NCBI GenBank assembly: GCA_003024785.1
Contig: PUQB01000282.1
Coordinates: 184,369 to 248,368 of the forward strand
DNA length: 64,000 nt
Source: Selaginella tamariscina
Taxonomy: Eukaryota; Streptophyta; Lycopodiopsida; Selaginellales; Selaginellaceae
Reading direction: 5' to 3'
Shown one piece after another: positions 10,559 to 22,500 of this stretch (position 1 is its first letter; each line of letters opens with the position of its first letter). The notes under the pieces are model-generated. The model searched no databases and was not told the DNA's origin. It saw only the letters and a program-made list of their open reading frames with translations. The position numbers and the translations under genes are program-made.

Positions 10559-11061
10559 ATGGCTACCCTTGTCCTGGATTTGGACAACACCTTGATCTTT
10601 GGAGATTGTAAAAGGCCGGGTGTGGACGAATTCATGGAGCTAATGAGCAAAGATTACGAAATTGTTGTTTCACGAGGAATACAAAGGAGCGGGCGGATAG
10701 AATAGTCAACACTATCCTTAATGCGAAGCACAAATATGTTAGCAGGTGTTTCTACCAGGATTCTTGTGTAGGGCATTGCAAACCGCTTCAAGTGTTGGGC
10801 CTCAAAGATCTCAAGAGAGTGGTGATGATCGATGATGACCCTAGGAGCTATGCTTGTAACCAGGACAATGCTTTGCCTATTTCCCCTTTCTCAAGCCTGA
10901 CACTGGAGAGAGAGGAGCAGGAGAAGAACTTGCTTAAGCTGGTGCCGCTTTTGTTGCAGATAGCATCCCTTGAGGATGTGAGGCCTGCCTTAAAGCAGTG
11001 GAAGGAGGAAGCACAAAGGGAGAAGGAGGCCGCATTCTTGCGTGCCAGATTTGGTTATTGA
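10559..11061 (+). pseudogene. FCP1/SCP-type HAD phosphatase domain gene, frameshifted
   Basis: Starting at ATG 10559, the reading contains LVLDLDNTLI, the canonical DxDxT nucleophile motif of FCP1/TFIIF-interacting CTD phosphatases. After a single-base frameshift near 10668-10672 the frame continues to VVMIDDDPRSY near 10816-10850, the second acidic HAD motif, and ends at TGA-equivalent 11059-11061. Total length is about 165 residues, little more than the catalytic domain, as in small CTD phosphatases. Family members dephosphorylate RNA polymerase II tails or other phosphoproteins. It lies between a microsatellite tract and the 5' part of transposon copy F, on the same strand as that transposase. 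Without the frameshift both acidic motifs would be intact. Confidence 0.7.
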
Positions 11062-11330
11062 ATATAATATTAATATCAATGTTATAATGGCCTGTCAACA
11101 CTTTTATTGAATAAATAATGGTTCCCATGGGAATTTCTAGATTATGTCATATTATAAAATCGCCATTCATTCAACAGCAGAATGAGTACTAACTGATTCT
11201 TTCTTGGTTATTGAGTATAATATTAATATCAATGTTATAATGGCCTGTCAACACTTTTATTGAATAAATAATGGTTCCCATGGGAAGTTTTAGATTATGT
11301 CATATTATAAAATTGCCATTCATTGAAGAT
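11055..11330. repeat. Direct repeat of about 115 bp in the 3' region of the phosphatase pseudogene
   Basis: The segment from TTGGTTATTGA through TGGTTCCCATGGGAA to the ATTATGTCATATTATAAAAT stretch occurs at 11050-11165 and again at 11206-11322 with few differences. It starts at the last codons of the phosphatase frame, so the duplication includes the gene end and its trailer. Confidence 0.8.
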
Positions 11331-12087
11331 AATGTATATTAATTTAATATTGATAATAAGGTTTAACATAGGAATATTCTTGAAATAATAAGAAATTAAT
11401 TAAGAAAATCCCATTAATATATACAAATGTACAATAATTACTAAAATAATTAAGAATAAGACTAATTTAATTATGATAATCATGTTTAATATTGGAATAT
11501 TCTTTAAATATTAAGAAAATAATAAAGAATATCCACATTAATAGTAGGAAATGTAAATTAATTACTCAAGTAATTAAGAAAATAATAATAATAAACAGAC
11601 TATGAATATATTTGAAATGATACATAATAATATATCAATTTATTTATTGTATAAGTATATTTATATAATATAAACTTAATAATATATACTTGAATATTAA
11701 AATGTAGAATAATTCTTAAAATTTCGTAATATTAAACAGCTTGAATCACTTGAATAACATTAAATATAATTTTATAACACTCATTGGAATTGAAGTATAT
11801 ATGTCAGAGTGTCGGTTATTTGTGTCGACTCATCTTAAATTTTATTTTTTATTCAAAAATTTTAAATTTCTAACATAAGTATTGTCGGTCTGACATGTGA
11901 ATTTGAAAATGCATTTAATTTCCCACTCAAATTCAGATTTGGTTCTTTGTTCGGCAAGGGTTTTTTCATTTCTGTAATTTTCACTCTTCAGATCTTCTTT
12001 TTTCTTCATAGTGATCAGCTCAGGAGCGACATTAAATTGGGTGTTATTGTTTATAAGAAAGCACGGCGCCTTCAATGCTGTTTACAA

Positions 12088-12997
12088 GTAAGTATTATAA
12101 ACAAATTTAGATATACTTATAAAGATTCATTCTCTTACTTCTCTTACATTAAAATTTAGGGGTTTAGGAATGCATTAGGATTACAATATATTCCGTTAGG
12201 GATTTATCCCGTTTAAATATCCTTCTAATTTAATATTCTCGATTAACTGGGGCGGCGGGATTAATTCGGCCATTTCTTTTTCGCCTTTTAGAAGAGGTGG
12301 CGAGATTAATCCCGCCACCATCTCTTTAATACCTATGGCAGAATTAGTTTGGATAATGCTTCTCCGCCTTTGAAAAAGAGTGACGGGATTAATCCCGCCG
12401 ATAACTCTCTCAATTGATAAAGAATTACTTGAATTTATTAGAAAGAGTTGTCGGCGGGATCTTTGTGGACATGATTTATCTCGAGATCTCTTTGAAATTA
12501 TAGCTTCGGAGAGAGTTGTGGGCGGGATTAATCCCGCTACCTATTCCCTGTCGTAAAAGTTGTGGATGGGATTAATCCCGCCGCCTCTTCCTCGTCAGAG
12601 GGAATTGCGGCGGGATTAATCCCGTCGCTTCTTCCTCGTCAGAGAGTCCGCAGCGGGATTAATCCTGCCGATTCTTCCTCGTCGGAGGGAATCGGCAATG
12701 GGATTAATCCCGCCGACTCTTCCTCGCCGGAGGAATTGGCGACGGGATTAATCCCGTCAACTCTCTCCGAAGGGGTAGAGTCGGCAACGGGATTAATCTC
12801 GCCCACCGTTCCTCATTGGAGGGAGTCGTGGACAGGATTAATCCCGCCCATCAGTTGTATTAATCAAGCATGAGATATTATCTTTATACATAATTATGTA
12901 TTATTGCACATGCATATTATTAAGCAACCGCAGTTCAGATTTCTTAGAAATATTGCATAAATAAATATCATAAATAACACAATTATTTATGTGTAGG
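12088..12997 (+). promoter_or_regulatory. 5' intron of transposase copy F holding the palindrome array
   Basis: A donor-like ACAAGTAAGTATT lies at about 12085-12097. The acceptor ATGTGTAG at 12990-12997 directly precedes GACAATATGTTTAATACTGG, where coding begins. Copies E and the old copy carry the same pair of sites. Confidence 0.55.
12245..12860. repeat. Array of GGCGGGATTAATCCCGCC-type palindromes (copy F)
   Basis: About a dozen copies of the 18-bp palindrome occur, mostly with one to three changes (GACGGGATTAATCCCGTC, GGCGAGATTAATCCCGCC and similar). The spacing is irregular at 40-60 bp. The array is more decayed than that in element E. Confidence 0.85.
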
Positions 12998-13001
12998 ACA
13001 A

Positions 13002-15320
13002 TATGTTTAATACTGGAGATAAAGTATGTTTTCTTCGGAACATGGCACTGGAACTGTGGAAGTTCCAGATGATAATACATCATGTTACAATATTGCCTAA
13101 GGATCTTGTGTGTACGTATGGGTGAACACCATTTACAAGCATGTTAAAGTTCTGGGAATGGAATTTGAGGAGGGTTCTCCTGTATTGTGGAATTTGGATG
13201 AAGTCAAGACTAACACAGAATATGCAAGATGGAGCGCAAACCTCAATACATGGGAACACTCGCTTGGTCAAAACCTACTCTCACATTATGGCAGCCATAT
13301 AGATACTCAAGGCTTTTGTGGAAGCAAATGTAGACAGGATGCCTCACAAATGCCGAATCACAAATGCAGGGGTCAGGGAAAATCTTAAGGTTTTGCCTTC
13401 AATCTACACTCAATTGAAGCTGTGTGAACATGTGAACAAGTGCCTCAGTTTGATGGGGCTCCAAGCAATCTGCACTGGTACCTTCAACAACATATGGAAT
13501 ACTCATTTAAGGATGTGGAGATTGCAAAACACTCTAGCTTTTCCAAGTGTGACACTTGTACATCATTGAAGGTTACAGAGGCTTGTGCAAAAACCTTGGT
13601 GGAGATCACTGCCATTCAAAAGAAGATGGAGGCCCACATGATTGCACAACAAACTTGCCGATCTTAGTACTATGCACACCTCATGCTTTCTGTGTCACGC
13701 CCATCAAAGTACTTGTGCTTGATCCATGACAAGATGGATCATTCAAAGACTAGCATTCCAAAGCTCGTTGCAACACCAAAGTGCCTTAGAAATGTCATGA
13801 AACTTCCGATTTTATTGACAGGTGTGCTAACACATGGACACGGTTGTGAGTCATATGGACACTTTTTACTTCCACATTAGTCTAGCGACTCCAATTTCAA
13901 AGTGAAGAAACAACACCTTCAACCTTTACATAATGCTCTCATGAACACGTCTGCACTTGAGGCTACTTGGGAATATGAGAGGCATTGTCAGCCTGCACAA
14001 AAAACAGATGGCCCTGTTGAGAGTTCTGGTTCAGTGGAGGGATCTAGCTCAAATAGTGTACATGTGTCCTCAACATCAAATAAGCTTCCTCGTCATTTGC
14101 TTTTACAGATGGATAATTGTGCAGGCGAGAACAAAAATAGGTAAATCATTTTACTTAAGGGTTTCTCAAGCTCATACTTACTTTTATTTTCTAGATATGT
14201 GCTAGCATACTTGTCAATGCTTGTTGCCAAAGGTGTGTTTGAAACAATCACGCTCAGTTTCCTTATGGTTGGTCACACTCATGAAGATATTGATGCGTTC
14301 TTCAGCAAGGTCTCCAACTCTACAAAAAGGACAAGTGCACTTACCTTACCGCATATGATGAATCTTTTTGAAAATTGCATCTCCAAAAAAAGTTGTGCTT
14401 TGCTTGTGACTGAGGTGCCAGACTTCAAAAAATTTCTCAAGGAGTATATAAAAGAGGGAGTGATTCTTTAGTTGGTCACCTTGTGCCGCTACAATTCTTT
14501 TTCTCCATACGAGATGGTATACCTATTATGCAGTACAAGTTACGGCCATCAGAGCAGGAGTGGTTACCGAAAGAGGGCTTAATGCTCTTCAAAAGTGGAG
14601 AGGATGGAAAGCCACTTCTCCCAGAAGGACAACCAGACCCTATTCCATTGAGTGCCCAGCTCAAGGAACAAGAGGTTATTATTGATGGCATCAAAAAATA
14701 TGTGGCATGGGTTCAAAAATCGATGCCAAAGAATTCTGATAAGGCAACTGGTTACTCAGAACTATATAAGCATGTGGTCGACTATTGGGAGACTGTTGTT
14801 CGAGAGTTGGAAGGGCCTACTGTCACAAGTACAGAATTGCAACACCCTTTTTGGCCTAAAACAAGGTGGCGAGAGGAGATTGAAATGACATCACTGAGCA
14901 CAGACGACATAGAAGCCAGTAGTGATGTGGAAGTGCAAACCCCACACTTTGTTGGACAAAGGAACCAAAAACCTAAAGCATACTTTGATTGCTGCAAGGA
15001 TCTTCAAAAACTAATGATGGTTCTCATTACTCCAGATGCGTCATATAATCAGCCTATTTGGATGGGTCAAATTATCGACACACCTGAAGTAATCAAAAAA
15101 TATATTTAAGGTTGCATGGTTCAAACCACAAAAAAGGCGACACGAGAAGGAGAGCGAAAGATATAATGGATGCCTAGAAAACATGGTCTTCCAATCAAAA
15201 AAAGACCTAGCATGTTTTATAATGTTAAATCCATTCGATATGGTGGATGTCAAGAAGCGTTGATAAAGTCACGATAACAAAACTGCAAAGAATGTATTTT
15301 TCTGAACTTAAAGCAATTAC
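13002..15320 (+). pseudogene. DUF7869-like transposase, copy F, internally deleted
   Basis: The start region, FNTGDKVC and the strand match copy E. Relative to E it lacks about 12 bases near 13041, and about 700 bp between the NLDEVK-type segment (13200) and the DGARTS-type segment (13230). Stops interrupt it near 13666 and 13880. The second half keeps LLQMDNCAGENKN (about 14102-14140), an intron at about 14141-14194, and MVGHTHEDIDAFFS (14263-14304), the motifs I take as parts of the RNase H-like core. A stop near 15107 truncates the C-terminus. It is clearly inactive. Confidence 0.75.
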
Positions 15321-15326
15321 AAAATT

Positions 15327-15826
15327 ATAAAATATCGTATATTTAATATTCATAATTATTATATCTTTAATAATAGTACCAAATTGTTTACTTAATTATA
15401 TAAATTTATAAAACGATATGGAAGATTTACTATATTATTATAGGATTTTGTATATTATATATATATTATTACTATTATAAATTTTTAATTAATAATGTTA
15501 TATTTAAATATTAATATTTTAAGAAGAACATCAATATTTATATAATGTATCTTTTATGCTCTTCCTTAATTGTTATATTAGGTAATTTAAATATAATATA
15601 TTATATAATTTAATACCTTCTACTTTTATAATGTTATTATTTTTGTTAATGAATGCTATAATTTATTAAAGGGTGATTACAAAATAGAATATTTTAAGAA
15701 TATTTATTTTCAAATATATATTTTAAAGAATATTCCTTTAATATTAGAAAATGCTAATTAAATAGCTAAAATTTAATTATTAGGAAATGGGACTATAGCC
15801 ATGCCCATTTTAGTTACAACTTGCAT
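15327..15826 (+). repeat. AT-rich 3' trailer and terminus of copy F
   Basis: The region is strongly AT-rich, with AGAATATTTTAAGAATATT words near 15690. It ends in GGGACTATAGCCATGCCCAT and then TTAGTTACAACTTGCAT. The last 27 bp equal the right terminus of element E. Confidence 0.75.
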
Positions 15827-16278
15827 CTTTCTTCGTTCGCCATCATGAACAATAACAACAAGGGGAAGGGAGACAAAAAAAGAAAAACAAAAAACTAAGC
15901 CTTCAAAGGACTACTTAACTTCTTTATAATGAGAGAAACGTGAATACCAAATATGATTCGATTAGGTTTAACTCATATAAGGCATTTATACTAGGTGACC
16001 GTGCTAGGATTAGGACGCCCAAATTAGCTAGCACCTAGATTAGTGTGGCTGGTGCTAAGTAAATCCTAGTGCCACATGGCACCTCCAGGACAGAGTCTAT
16101 GTGGCATATATACTATATACCATAAAACCTTACAATTCTACATGGCATATATACTGTGTATATACCATAGAACCTTACAATGCATATAAAATATAGATGT
16201 GTATATCATATATTAAAATCTAGAATTATACACTATAAAATAAAAGAGCGTATTCTATCACAAGAACAGTTATTTCGG
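15827..16278 (+). repeat. Left long inverted repeat, outer part
   Basis: This pairs with 18868-19306 on the opposite strand. It includes CTAGGTGACCGTGCTAGGATT and a run of TATATACCATA-type words. It resumes after the LINE insertion at 17389. Confidence 0.7.
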
Positions 16279-17371
16279 ACGACTGAAGATGTGGAGATGG
16301 AGAAGTGCCACGGGACACGGCCTTTTTAGCTATGAGCCGCGAGTGGGACGAAAGGTATTCACATGCCGGCAGCAACCGTCGAAGTTGGAGGAGCACTTGG
16401 GTAGGATCGGGCTGCCTCGATCGCTGCGAGAGCTGGGGAGTGAACTTTGGACAGGGTATTGGTCGAGGGATAAAGACTTTCATGTGGCTCTTGTTGCAGA
16501 ACAACTTAGCGGTCCGGGACAACATTCGAGGCTTACCTTGCAACACATTCTGTGTTGTGGAGAAGTGGAGACCGAGAGGCACTGTCTATGGGATTGTCGT
16601 GCAACCAAGGCGGTTTGGAGCAGAAGCGATGACTGTGGTTCAGAGGTTGGGTTGAGGAGATGATGCTACGATAGGCTGGGAGATGGCCTGCCTTGGTGAA
16701 CATGTGGTGCATGTGCGTGCGACAGCAGGAGTCTGACATGTACTTGGAGGCTAAACGCCAAGCCGGTGTTTGATCCCGGGGACTGCAAGAGGTGATGGAA
16801 GAGCCGCCTTTGGCTGAATCAGTGGTAATTCTTGCGGGGGTGACCATGTGGACAATCTGGCGAGCCTGCAATGTAGAGGTTTTTCAAGGGCATAGATGGA
16901 GTTTGCAACGAACGGTGGCATTTATGTGGGTAACCTTAGTTTCATTAGTAGCCGATCGTATGAGAAGCACGTGCCATGTGTGATATTGGGGAGTACCGAG
17001 TATATGAAGAACAATGGCTGCCAGCGTTTGGTCGCATGGTGTAAAGACAGGGAACTTGCACGCATCCATTTACTGGAGGTGGCAACCGCCCTTGTGGTTT
17101 TTAGAGGGAGATAATTCATTGGATGCTGCTTGGAGAGACTGATTTCCACCTTGGTGGCTGATGTGGTGGGTGGCTGACGTGGCAGGTGGTTGGCGTGGCA
17201 GGTTGCTGATGTGGCCGGTGGATGACATGGCAAAGGTAGATGAATAGGCTAGGCTAGCCATAGAAAGTAATGGGCAGGGCAGTAGAAAATAAGGTAGGTT
17301 CCTCTTATACGCAAAAGGAATCCTCTTATGTACACTACTACACTATTGAATAAGATACACAGAATTTCCAT
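16279..17371 (+). mobile_element. 5'-truncated LINE insertion
   Basis: The insert is flanked by AAGAACAGTTATTTCGG (16262-16278) and AAGAATAGTTATTCCGG (17372-17388), a 17-bp target duplication with two differences, interrupting the long inverted repeat. Length is about 1.1 kb. The coding remnant near 16450-16660 reads, across frames, as the zinc-binding domain found at the C-terminus of plant LINE reverse transcriptases. No clear poly-A tail is visible. The 3' part (17100-17260) has a repeated TGGCTGAxGTGGCAGGT motif. Confidence 0.7.
16450..16660 (+). pseudogene. zf-RVT domain of LINE reverse transcriptase, frameshifted
   Basis: Fragments TFMWLLLQNNLAVRDNIRG in one frame and CCGEVETERHCLWDCRATKAVW in the next match the pattern F.W.......T..N L...., C..C....E...H....C..A...W of the plant LINE zf-RVT domain. 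Frame changes occur near 16490 and 16560. Only this terminal part survives, as expected for a 5'-truncated LINE. The upstream reverse transcriptase domain is absent. Confidence 0.65.
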
Positions 17372-17388
17372 AAGAATAGTTATTCCGG

Positions 17389-17560
17389 AGTAGTAAGAGG
17401 TCATCTATCAAGAGCCTGAGATGAAGAGTGTAGTTTTCCCACATACATGAGCGTGGATTGTACAGAATAAATGCTCCAGAAAAGTAATATCGGACTCGAA
17501 GCCTAGTCCGAGTCCAAGCTCAAACGGGCAAAGAAAACACCTAAGAGCCAGCCGGACAAT
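17389..17560 (+). repeat. Left long inverted repeat, inner part
   Basis: AGTCCGAGTCCAAGCTC and flanking sequence are the inverted complement of 18680-18866. Together with 15827-16278 they make the left arm. Confidence 0.7.
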
Positions 17561-17849
17561 GTCACACAGATACACACAACATGATTAATTGTAAATAATA
17601 TGTATTTACCGAGGTCTGAACTACAGACTTTCTTGATGTGGGCTTTTTAAAAAAACTGATATATGTTGTATATGCATTGTATTACATAGATAATACTTGT
17701 TTTGTTCTAAGTAAATATTAAAGTTTCTATTTACAGACAATTGCACTGTACATAGTGTTTATGTCAGATTTCATGTCTCTTCTGAAGCTCTGTCTTCATG
17801 ATATCGTTAAACGTTGGATAGAGAGTGCATCATTTGTCCCACTCCCTCT

Positions 17850-18660
17850 AGCTTATCTAATGAGTAACGGTTATTGATTTAAGTTTGTTGTTTACTTCAA
17901 GTGAATTGTGTATCACCTTGTTTGCTTGCAGTTAAGAGAGAAGACCAACTACTAACCAGAAGAGAATAATCAAACAAGGTAGCATTTGCAAACTTAGTTA
18001 TCCATGGTCCAGAAATTCTCTGTCCTTGCTCGATAATAAGCACATAATCCTCTCATAAAAGCCCCAAACAATGGGTAATGCAAGATTGAATCCCAAGATC
18101 CTTAGAACTTGCACTTCTAGTTTATTGATTACCACAGGATCAAGATCCTCCATCATCAAAACGTGTGTTACATTAAAACTGCTTTTATTTTGTTCATATT
18201 TCATGCAAGAAGCAAACACACTTTAGGAAGTGATGGATGTTCATTTGGATCAATTGTAGCCATGGATATATCTAGATATGCAACAACCAAATGGAGAGTG
18301 TTGATACTCCACGAGTACTTGACTTGCATATCTCTCATGAATACAATCATAAATCCCCTATGTTAAATGCGGTCCGATGGAAGGGACGTTTATCTGATTC
18401 CTTCTCCTTGAGATTGGTTATGATAGATTCCTGCTCGTTTGCAAATGAATCAAGAGGAGATTAGGTGTTGTATCCAGGATTGATTGTCGAAGAACTGTCT
18501 GTAGAAGAGAGAAGAGACTCAAATTTCTGTAATTTGCTCTTTTTGAGACTTAACATGCACTCATCTTCTGGTGCCCGAGCTTATTTTACGAATATGAATG
18601 AGAACCTGGCATTTAAAGCAAATTCTCTGATACCTAATTATCTTTTTTAAAATTAACATA
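17850..18660 (-). pseudogene. Cyclin-box fragment inside the long-inverted-repeat element
   Basis: On the minus strand the reading contains KYEQNKSSFNVTHVLMMEDL and then VLRILGFNLALPIVWGFYERIM, with an upstream stretch (18300-18240) giving ISMATIDPNEHPS. The pattern AAKYEE...L.....ED.......I...E..VL..L.F.L..PT...F is that of the N-terminal cyclin box of A/B-type mitotic cyclins. Stops and frame changes break it. A second, less damaged copy of the same fragment is at 47812-48270 plus 56546-56838, where the N-terminal part reads open from an ATG. Cyclins activate cyclin-dependent kinases; this is a gene fragment captured in repeats and presumably not functional. Confidence 0.6.
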
Positions 18661-18679
18661 GTATATTCCCCTATGTTTC

Positions 18680-19306
18680 GTCCCACTGGGTCATCCTCAC
18701 TCTTGTTCGGCTGGCTCTTAGATGTTTTCTTTGCCCATTTGAGCTCGGACTCGGACTAGGCTTCAGTCCATTATCGCTTTTCTGGAGCATTTATTCTGTA
18801 CAATCCATGCTCATGTATGTGGGAAAACTGTGCTCTTCACCTCAGGCTGGATAGATGACCTCTTACTACTCCGGAATAATTGTTCTTGTGATAGAATACG
18901 CTCTTTTATTTTATAGTGTATATTCTAATTTTAATATATGATATACACATCTATATTTTATATACATTGTAAAGTTCCATGGTATATATGCAATATATAG
19001 GTTTTATGGTATATACATAGTATATACGCCACATAGACTTTGTCATGGAGATGCCGTGTGGCACTAGGATTTACTTAGCACCAGCCACACTAATTTGGTG
19101 CTAGCTAATTTGGGCGTGCTAATCCTAGCACGGTCACCTAGTATAAATGCCTTGTATGAGTCAACCTAATCAAATCATATTTGATATTCATGTCTCTCTC
19201 ATTAGTGAAGAAGTTGGGTAGTCCTTTGAAGGCTTATTTTTTTTTTTTTTTATTATTTTTTGTTTCCCTCTCTCTTGTTGTTATTGTTCGATGGCGAACT
19301 AAGAAA
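18680..19306 (-). repeat. Right long inverted repeat
   Basis: This is the inverted complement of 15827-16278 plus 17389-17560. The uninterrupted right arm defines the pre-insertion sequence of the left arm at the LINE site (CTACTCCGGAATAATTG). Confidence 0.7.
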
Positions 19307-20196
19307 GGTGTTGCAATTGTTTGATGTGTTACAATTGAGCTTGGTAAATCAAACTGCTCTTTGCGGAAATTCACCAAGGTATAGTAGAATGCCATATGCC
19401 GCAAGTGCCACTCCACACCTTTTGGGTTTGAATCCACGTTCGTTCAGAGTTCTTTAAAGGGGAGGTTGGAACAAACGTGTACCATTGGTGAGAACACTTT
19501 TAAGGGATTGCTAATTACCATGGATAGTGGTTGCAAGAGTTCCCAACATGTTGCAAGGACTTACCTTGCAATGGTACAATGGTGTCCCCGTTTCGATCGC
19601 AAGATTGGAACATTTGTCCCAACAATTCAAGTAAGCTTTTGATAAGCCGAGGATTTTGTTGCGCTTTTCGTGAGCTCCATGACTTGAAGCAAGTGCAGAA
19701 GAACTGTTGAACGATTCGAGATCAAGTTTTGGAACTTGATCAATTGTGCGGATCTGAGCATGATAGAACGTGTACGGCTGGCTTGTTGTGGCTAGCTCTT
19801 CACCTTGATTTGGCTAGCTTGGTGGAGGGATTTGTTCCCTCGACTGTGGAGGAGCCCTTGAGGATTGCACAATGATTTGAGAACTCATTGGGCGCAACAC
19901 AATGTGTGTATCCTGTACCAACACCTATACCTGGAACTTCTTCACCATCCAATCATGTTCCAATGAAGTGGGTGCTGTCCATATGGAGGACAGTCTTCAG
20001 GCGCAGGAGGGGCCAAGGCCAATTTGCTGGTCAATGTGGTCGTGGTTGTGGTCATGGGCAGAACATTCAGTGTGAGTGCCGAGGTTGAGGACATGTTACA
20101 CGAGCATGTGCAAATCGACATCAAATAGCCACCATCGAGACTATAGAAGAAGTTAAGATGCTTCCTTAGTTGGAATAGTGCATGGGGTGTCAAAGG

Positions 20197-20800
20197 ACTG
20201 GTCGTCGGGGACTCCGTAGGCCAGATGTGGTGCTTCTTATAAAGCCTTGGTGGTCGCTAGGCATTGTGGATAGCATCCAATCCTAGGGGTCCGCACCGTA
20301 AGCTGGCCTTACCTTAGGAATATTGAAGGTGCTGAATGGCCTCTACTTGGATGCCGTGAGGGTCCATGTACAAGGGTGGGGGAGTTCTCCTAGAGCAATA
20401 TGCCGCTTGGTGGCAGAGTACGTTGTTGGGCCTAGGAGTGAAGCAAGAGGAGAATCACCAGAGAGATGGTGAACAAAATGAACATGTATTTATATATATA
20501 GTGCCTACCTGAGTACAAACTACCTCAGGAAGGTGGAGCAAGATACAAGACGAAAACTATACTAGAAGGACCCCGACTCATTACCAACCTTCCTCTTATA
20601 TAGTGGGTCACCTAGTGCTAGACCCTAGGTACATGTGGCACTCTCTCACTAGTATGCCATGTGACAAGTCCTGTCTATCACATTTTATGCACCTCCCTCA
20701 AGCATGCTATCTTGAGCACCTTTGGTAGTTGATCCGACGATTAGATCTATGCTTGGTTATGCCACCGCCTAACAGCTATCGGCAGTCCATACCTGCGTAC
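20197..20800 (+). repeat. Dispersed direct repeat, copy 1
   Basis: From GGTCGTCGGGGACTCC to TTATGCC[A/G]CCGCCTGAC-type sequence this matches 23068-23650 along about 590 bp with frequent substitutions and small indels. It separates the gag-like and pol-like parts of the gypsy remnant. It may be an unrecognised LTR or a non-autonomous element. Confidence 0.7.
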
Positions 20801-21649
20801 CTTCCTTGCTCAGCGCTTCGTCTGTCGCTCATTCGCTTATTTGGTGGTGGTCAAACCACCGTCAACTAGGGACCCATGCATTAGGCACATTGCATCACCT
20901 CTGAAAAATTTGACTATGCGCATAGTCAACACTTCCTCGAAGCACCTTTGTTCTTCCATGCTTGTGCTGGTGTAGGGGACATGAGCATTTTATGTGTGTT
21001 TTCATGCATGGTAGAAGGAATTCTTGTTTCAGTCATAGTGGACTCTGATCCGGTATATCTTTTATTAATCATCGGTAGTTGAGTCCCTGCACTTGAACAC
21101 AATACCTACTAAGCGGACTCTAAAGGTAGTGTTTACTATAAGAAGTTCTTTGCTTGATCACATCAAATTGCACATGTGCCTATGATGTTAGGAGGATACC
21201 ATCATATACTTCTATTACGGGTGATGCCGAGCCAAGTCCATGACATCATTCTGGGTGTCAATTGGCTCCGTTTGGTTAGAGCAAGATGTGATTTTGAGAT
21301 GTGCACGATGTCTATCCCAAGATGCCTCCCATTGTGGGCTACAAGACATGCACCGCAGCGACATTGCAAGGCATCGTGGCATCTAAGGAAGAGCCTTCTT
21401 CGGAGCAACGGGCCAAGGACATCAAGGACTTGTTGGCGAGATATCGAACCTATTCAAATCATTATAGGAGTTGTGAATCTTGTTGACTAATCGGCATCAC
21501 ATCCCAACTAGTACAACTTGCTCGATGAGGATGGGCCTCATGCACGTTCTCCAAAGGAGATGGATATCATGAATCGTTGCATGAAGGAGATACTAGAGTT
21601 GAAGGTGATATGTAGGTTCTGAAGTCCGTGGGCACCAGAACCACACCTA

Positions 21650-22500
21650 GTATCCACTACCGAGGGTGGATGATTTGGTCGATGCATTGGGGAACAACTG
21701 GTACTTCACTATCCTTGACATGGCTTTTAGCTATTGGCAGATCCCTATGGCTCTTAAAGATGCAGCAAAGACAACATTTTGAACACCATCGGCTTATACG
21801 AGTTTACGGTTATGCCATTTGGATTGGTTGGGGCCCCAACAACCTTCCAGCAGATGATGGAGGAGTTATTAGAGGGCTTTAAAGAATTTGCACGTGCGTA
21901 TATTAACAACTTTCTTATTCACTCTATTACGTGGGAAGAACACCTTCAGCAGTTAGAATGGGTCCTGCAGCGATTGATGCAATACGGGTGAAGTTGAAAG
22001 AGCAGAAGTGCAAGTTTGGATGTACCTGCTCCTGAGTCAGTGGCGGAGTTGCAACGTTTTTTGGGAAAGGCAGCATACCTAGTGAGGTTTGTTTCGTGGT
22101 TCTCGGATTTGATAGCCCCATTGTGAGGATTGTTAAAATAAGGAGCTCGGTTCCTGTGTTCAAGAAGTGTCAGAAGGCATTTGAGAACGTTAAGGTGCTA
22201 TTGGGATCTCCACCTTTGTTGCAGTATCTAGACTTTAACAAATCCTTTATTCTTCGGACTGATGCTTTAAATGTTGAGTTGGGAGCAAATCTGCTGCATG
22301 AGAGACTCCCGATGGTCAGTAGTACCCAATCACTTATGCAAGTTGGAGCCTTAGTGATGTGGAGAAAAACTATCCACCACGGATAAGGAATGCCTTGGCA
22401 ATCATATGAGCCTTTCAGAAGTTCCAATGCGTATTACATGGCTTTGACTCATTGTTGAAAACTGATCATGCTGCAATCAAATCGTGCATGAAGAGTGAAA
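21650..22500 (+). pseudogene. Ty3/gypsy reverse transcriptase and RNase H remnants
   Basis: Recognisable pieces are DMAFSYWQIPMALKDAAKTTF, YEFTVMPFGLVGAPTTFQ (a classic MPFGL.NAP.TFQ block) and AYINNFLIHS, where Asn-Asn stands at the catalytic YxDD position. The connection segment QRFLGKAAYL follows near 22050, and SFILRTDALNVELGANL near 22240 marks the RNase H start. Loss of the catalytic aspartates and multiple stops show that the gene is dead. Keeping the order with the upstream protease supports one decayed element. Confidence 0.7.

Larger units (their letters stand above)
11335..15826 (+). mobile_element. Partial copy F of the DUF7869-like transposon family
   Basis: This segment is colinear with the right arm of element E (about 37410-43307): an AT-rich leader, a conserved first exon, a palindrome-bearing intron, the transposase gene, an AT-rich trailer and the terminus TAGTTACAACTTGCAT at 15811-15826. 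No matching left terminus was found, so the copy is a 3' half or has been rearranged near 9-11 kb. An internal deletion and stops make the transposase inactive. Confidence 0.75.
15827..19306. mobile_element. Element with long terminal inverted repeats carrying a cyclin fragment
   Basis: The left arm (15827-16278 continuing at 17389-17560) is the inverted complement of the right arm (18680-19306). Both begin or end with CTTTCTT[A/C]GTTCGCCATC. The arms enclose 17561-18679 with a cyclin-like fragment. The left arm is split by a 1.1-kb LINE insertion. Long terminal repeats plus a captured host gene resemble a Pack-MULE-type non-autonomous element. Transposon copy F abuts the left end, so the target duplication cannot be read. 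Confidence 0.65.
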
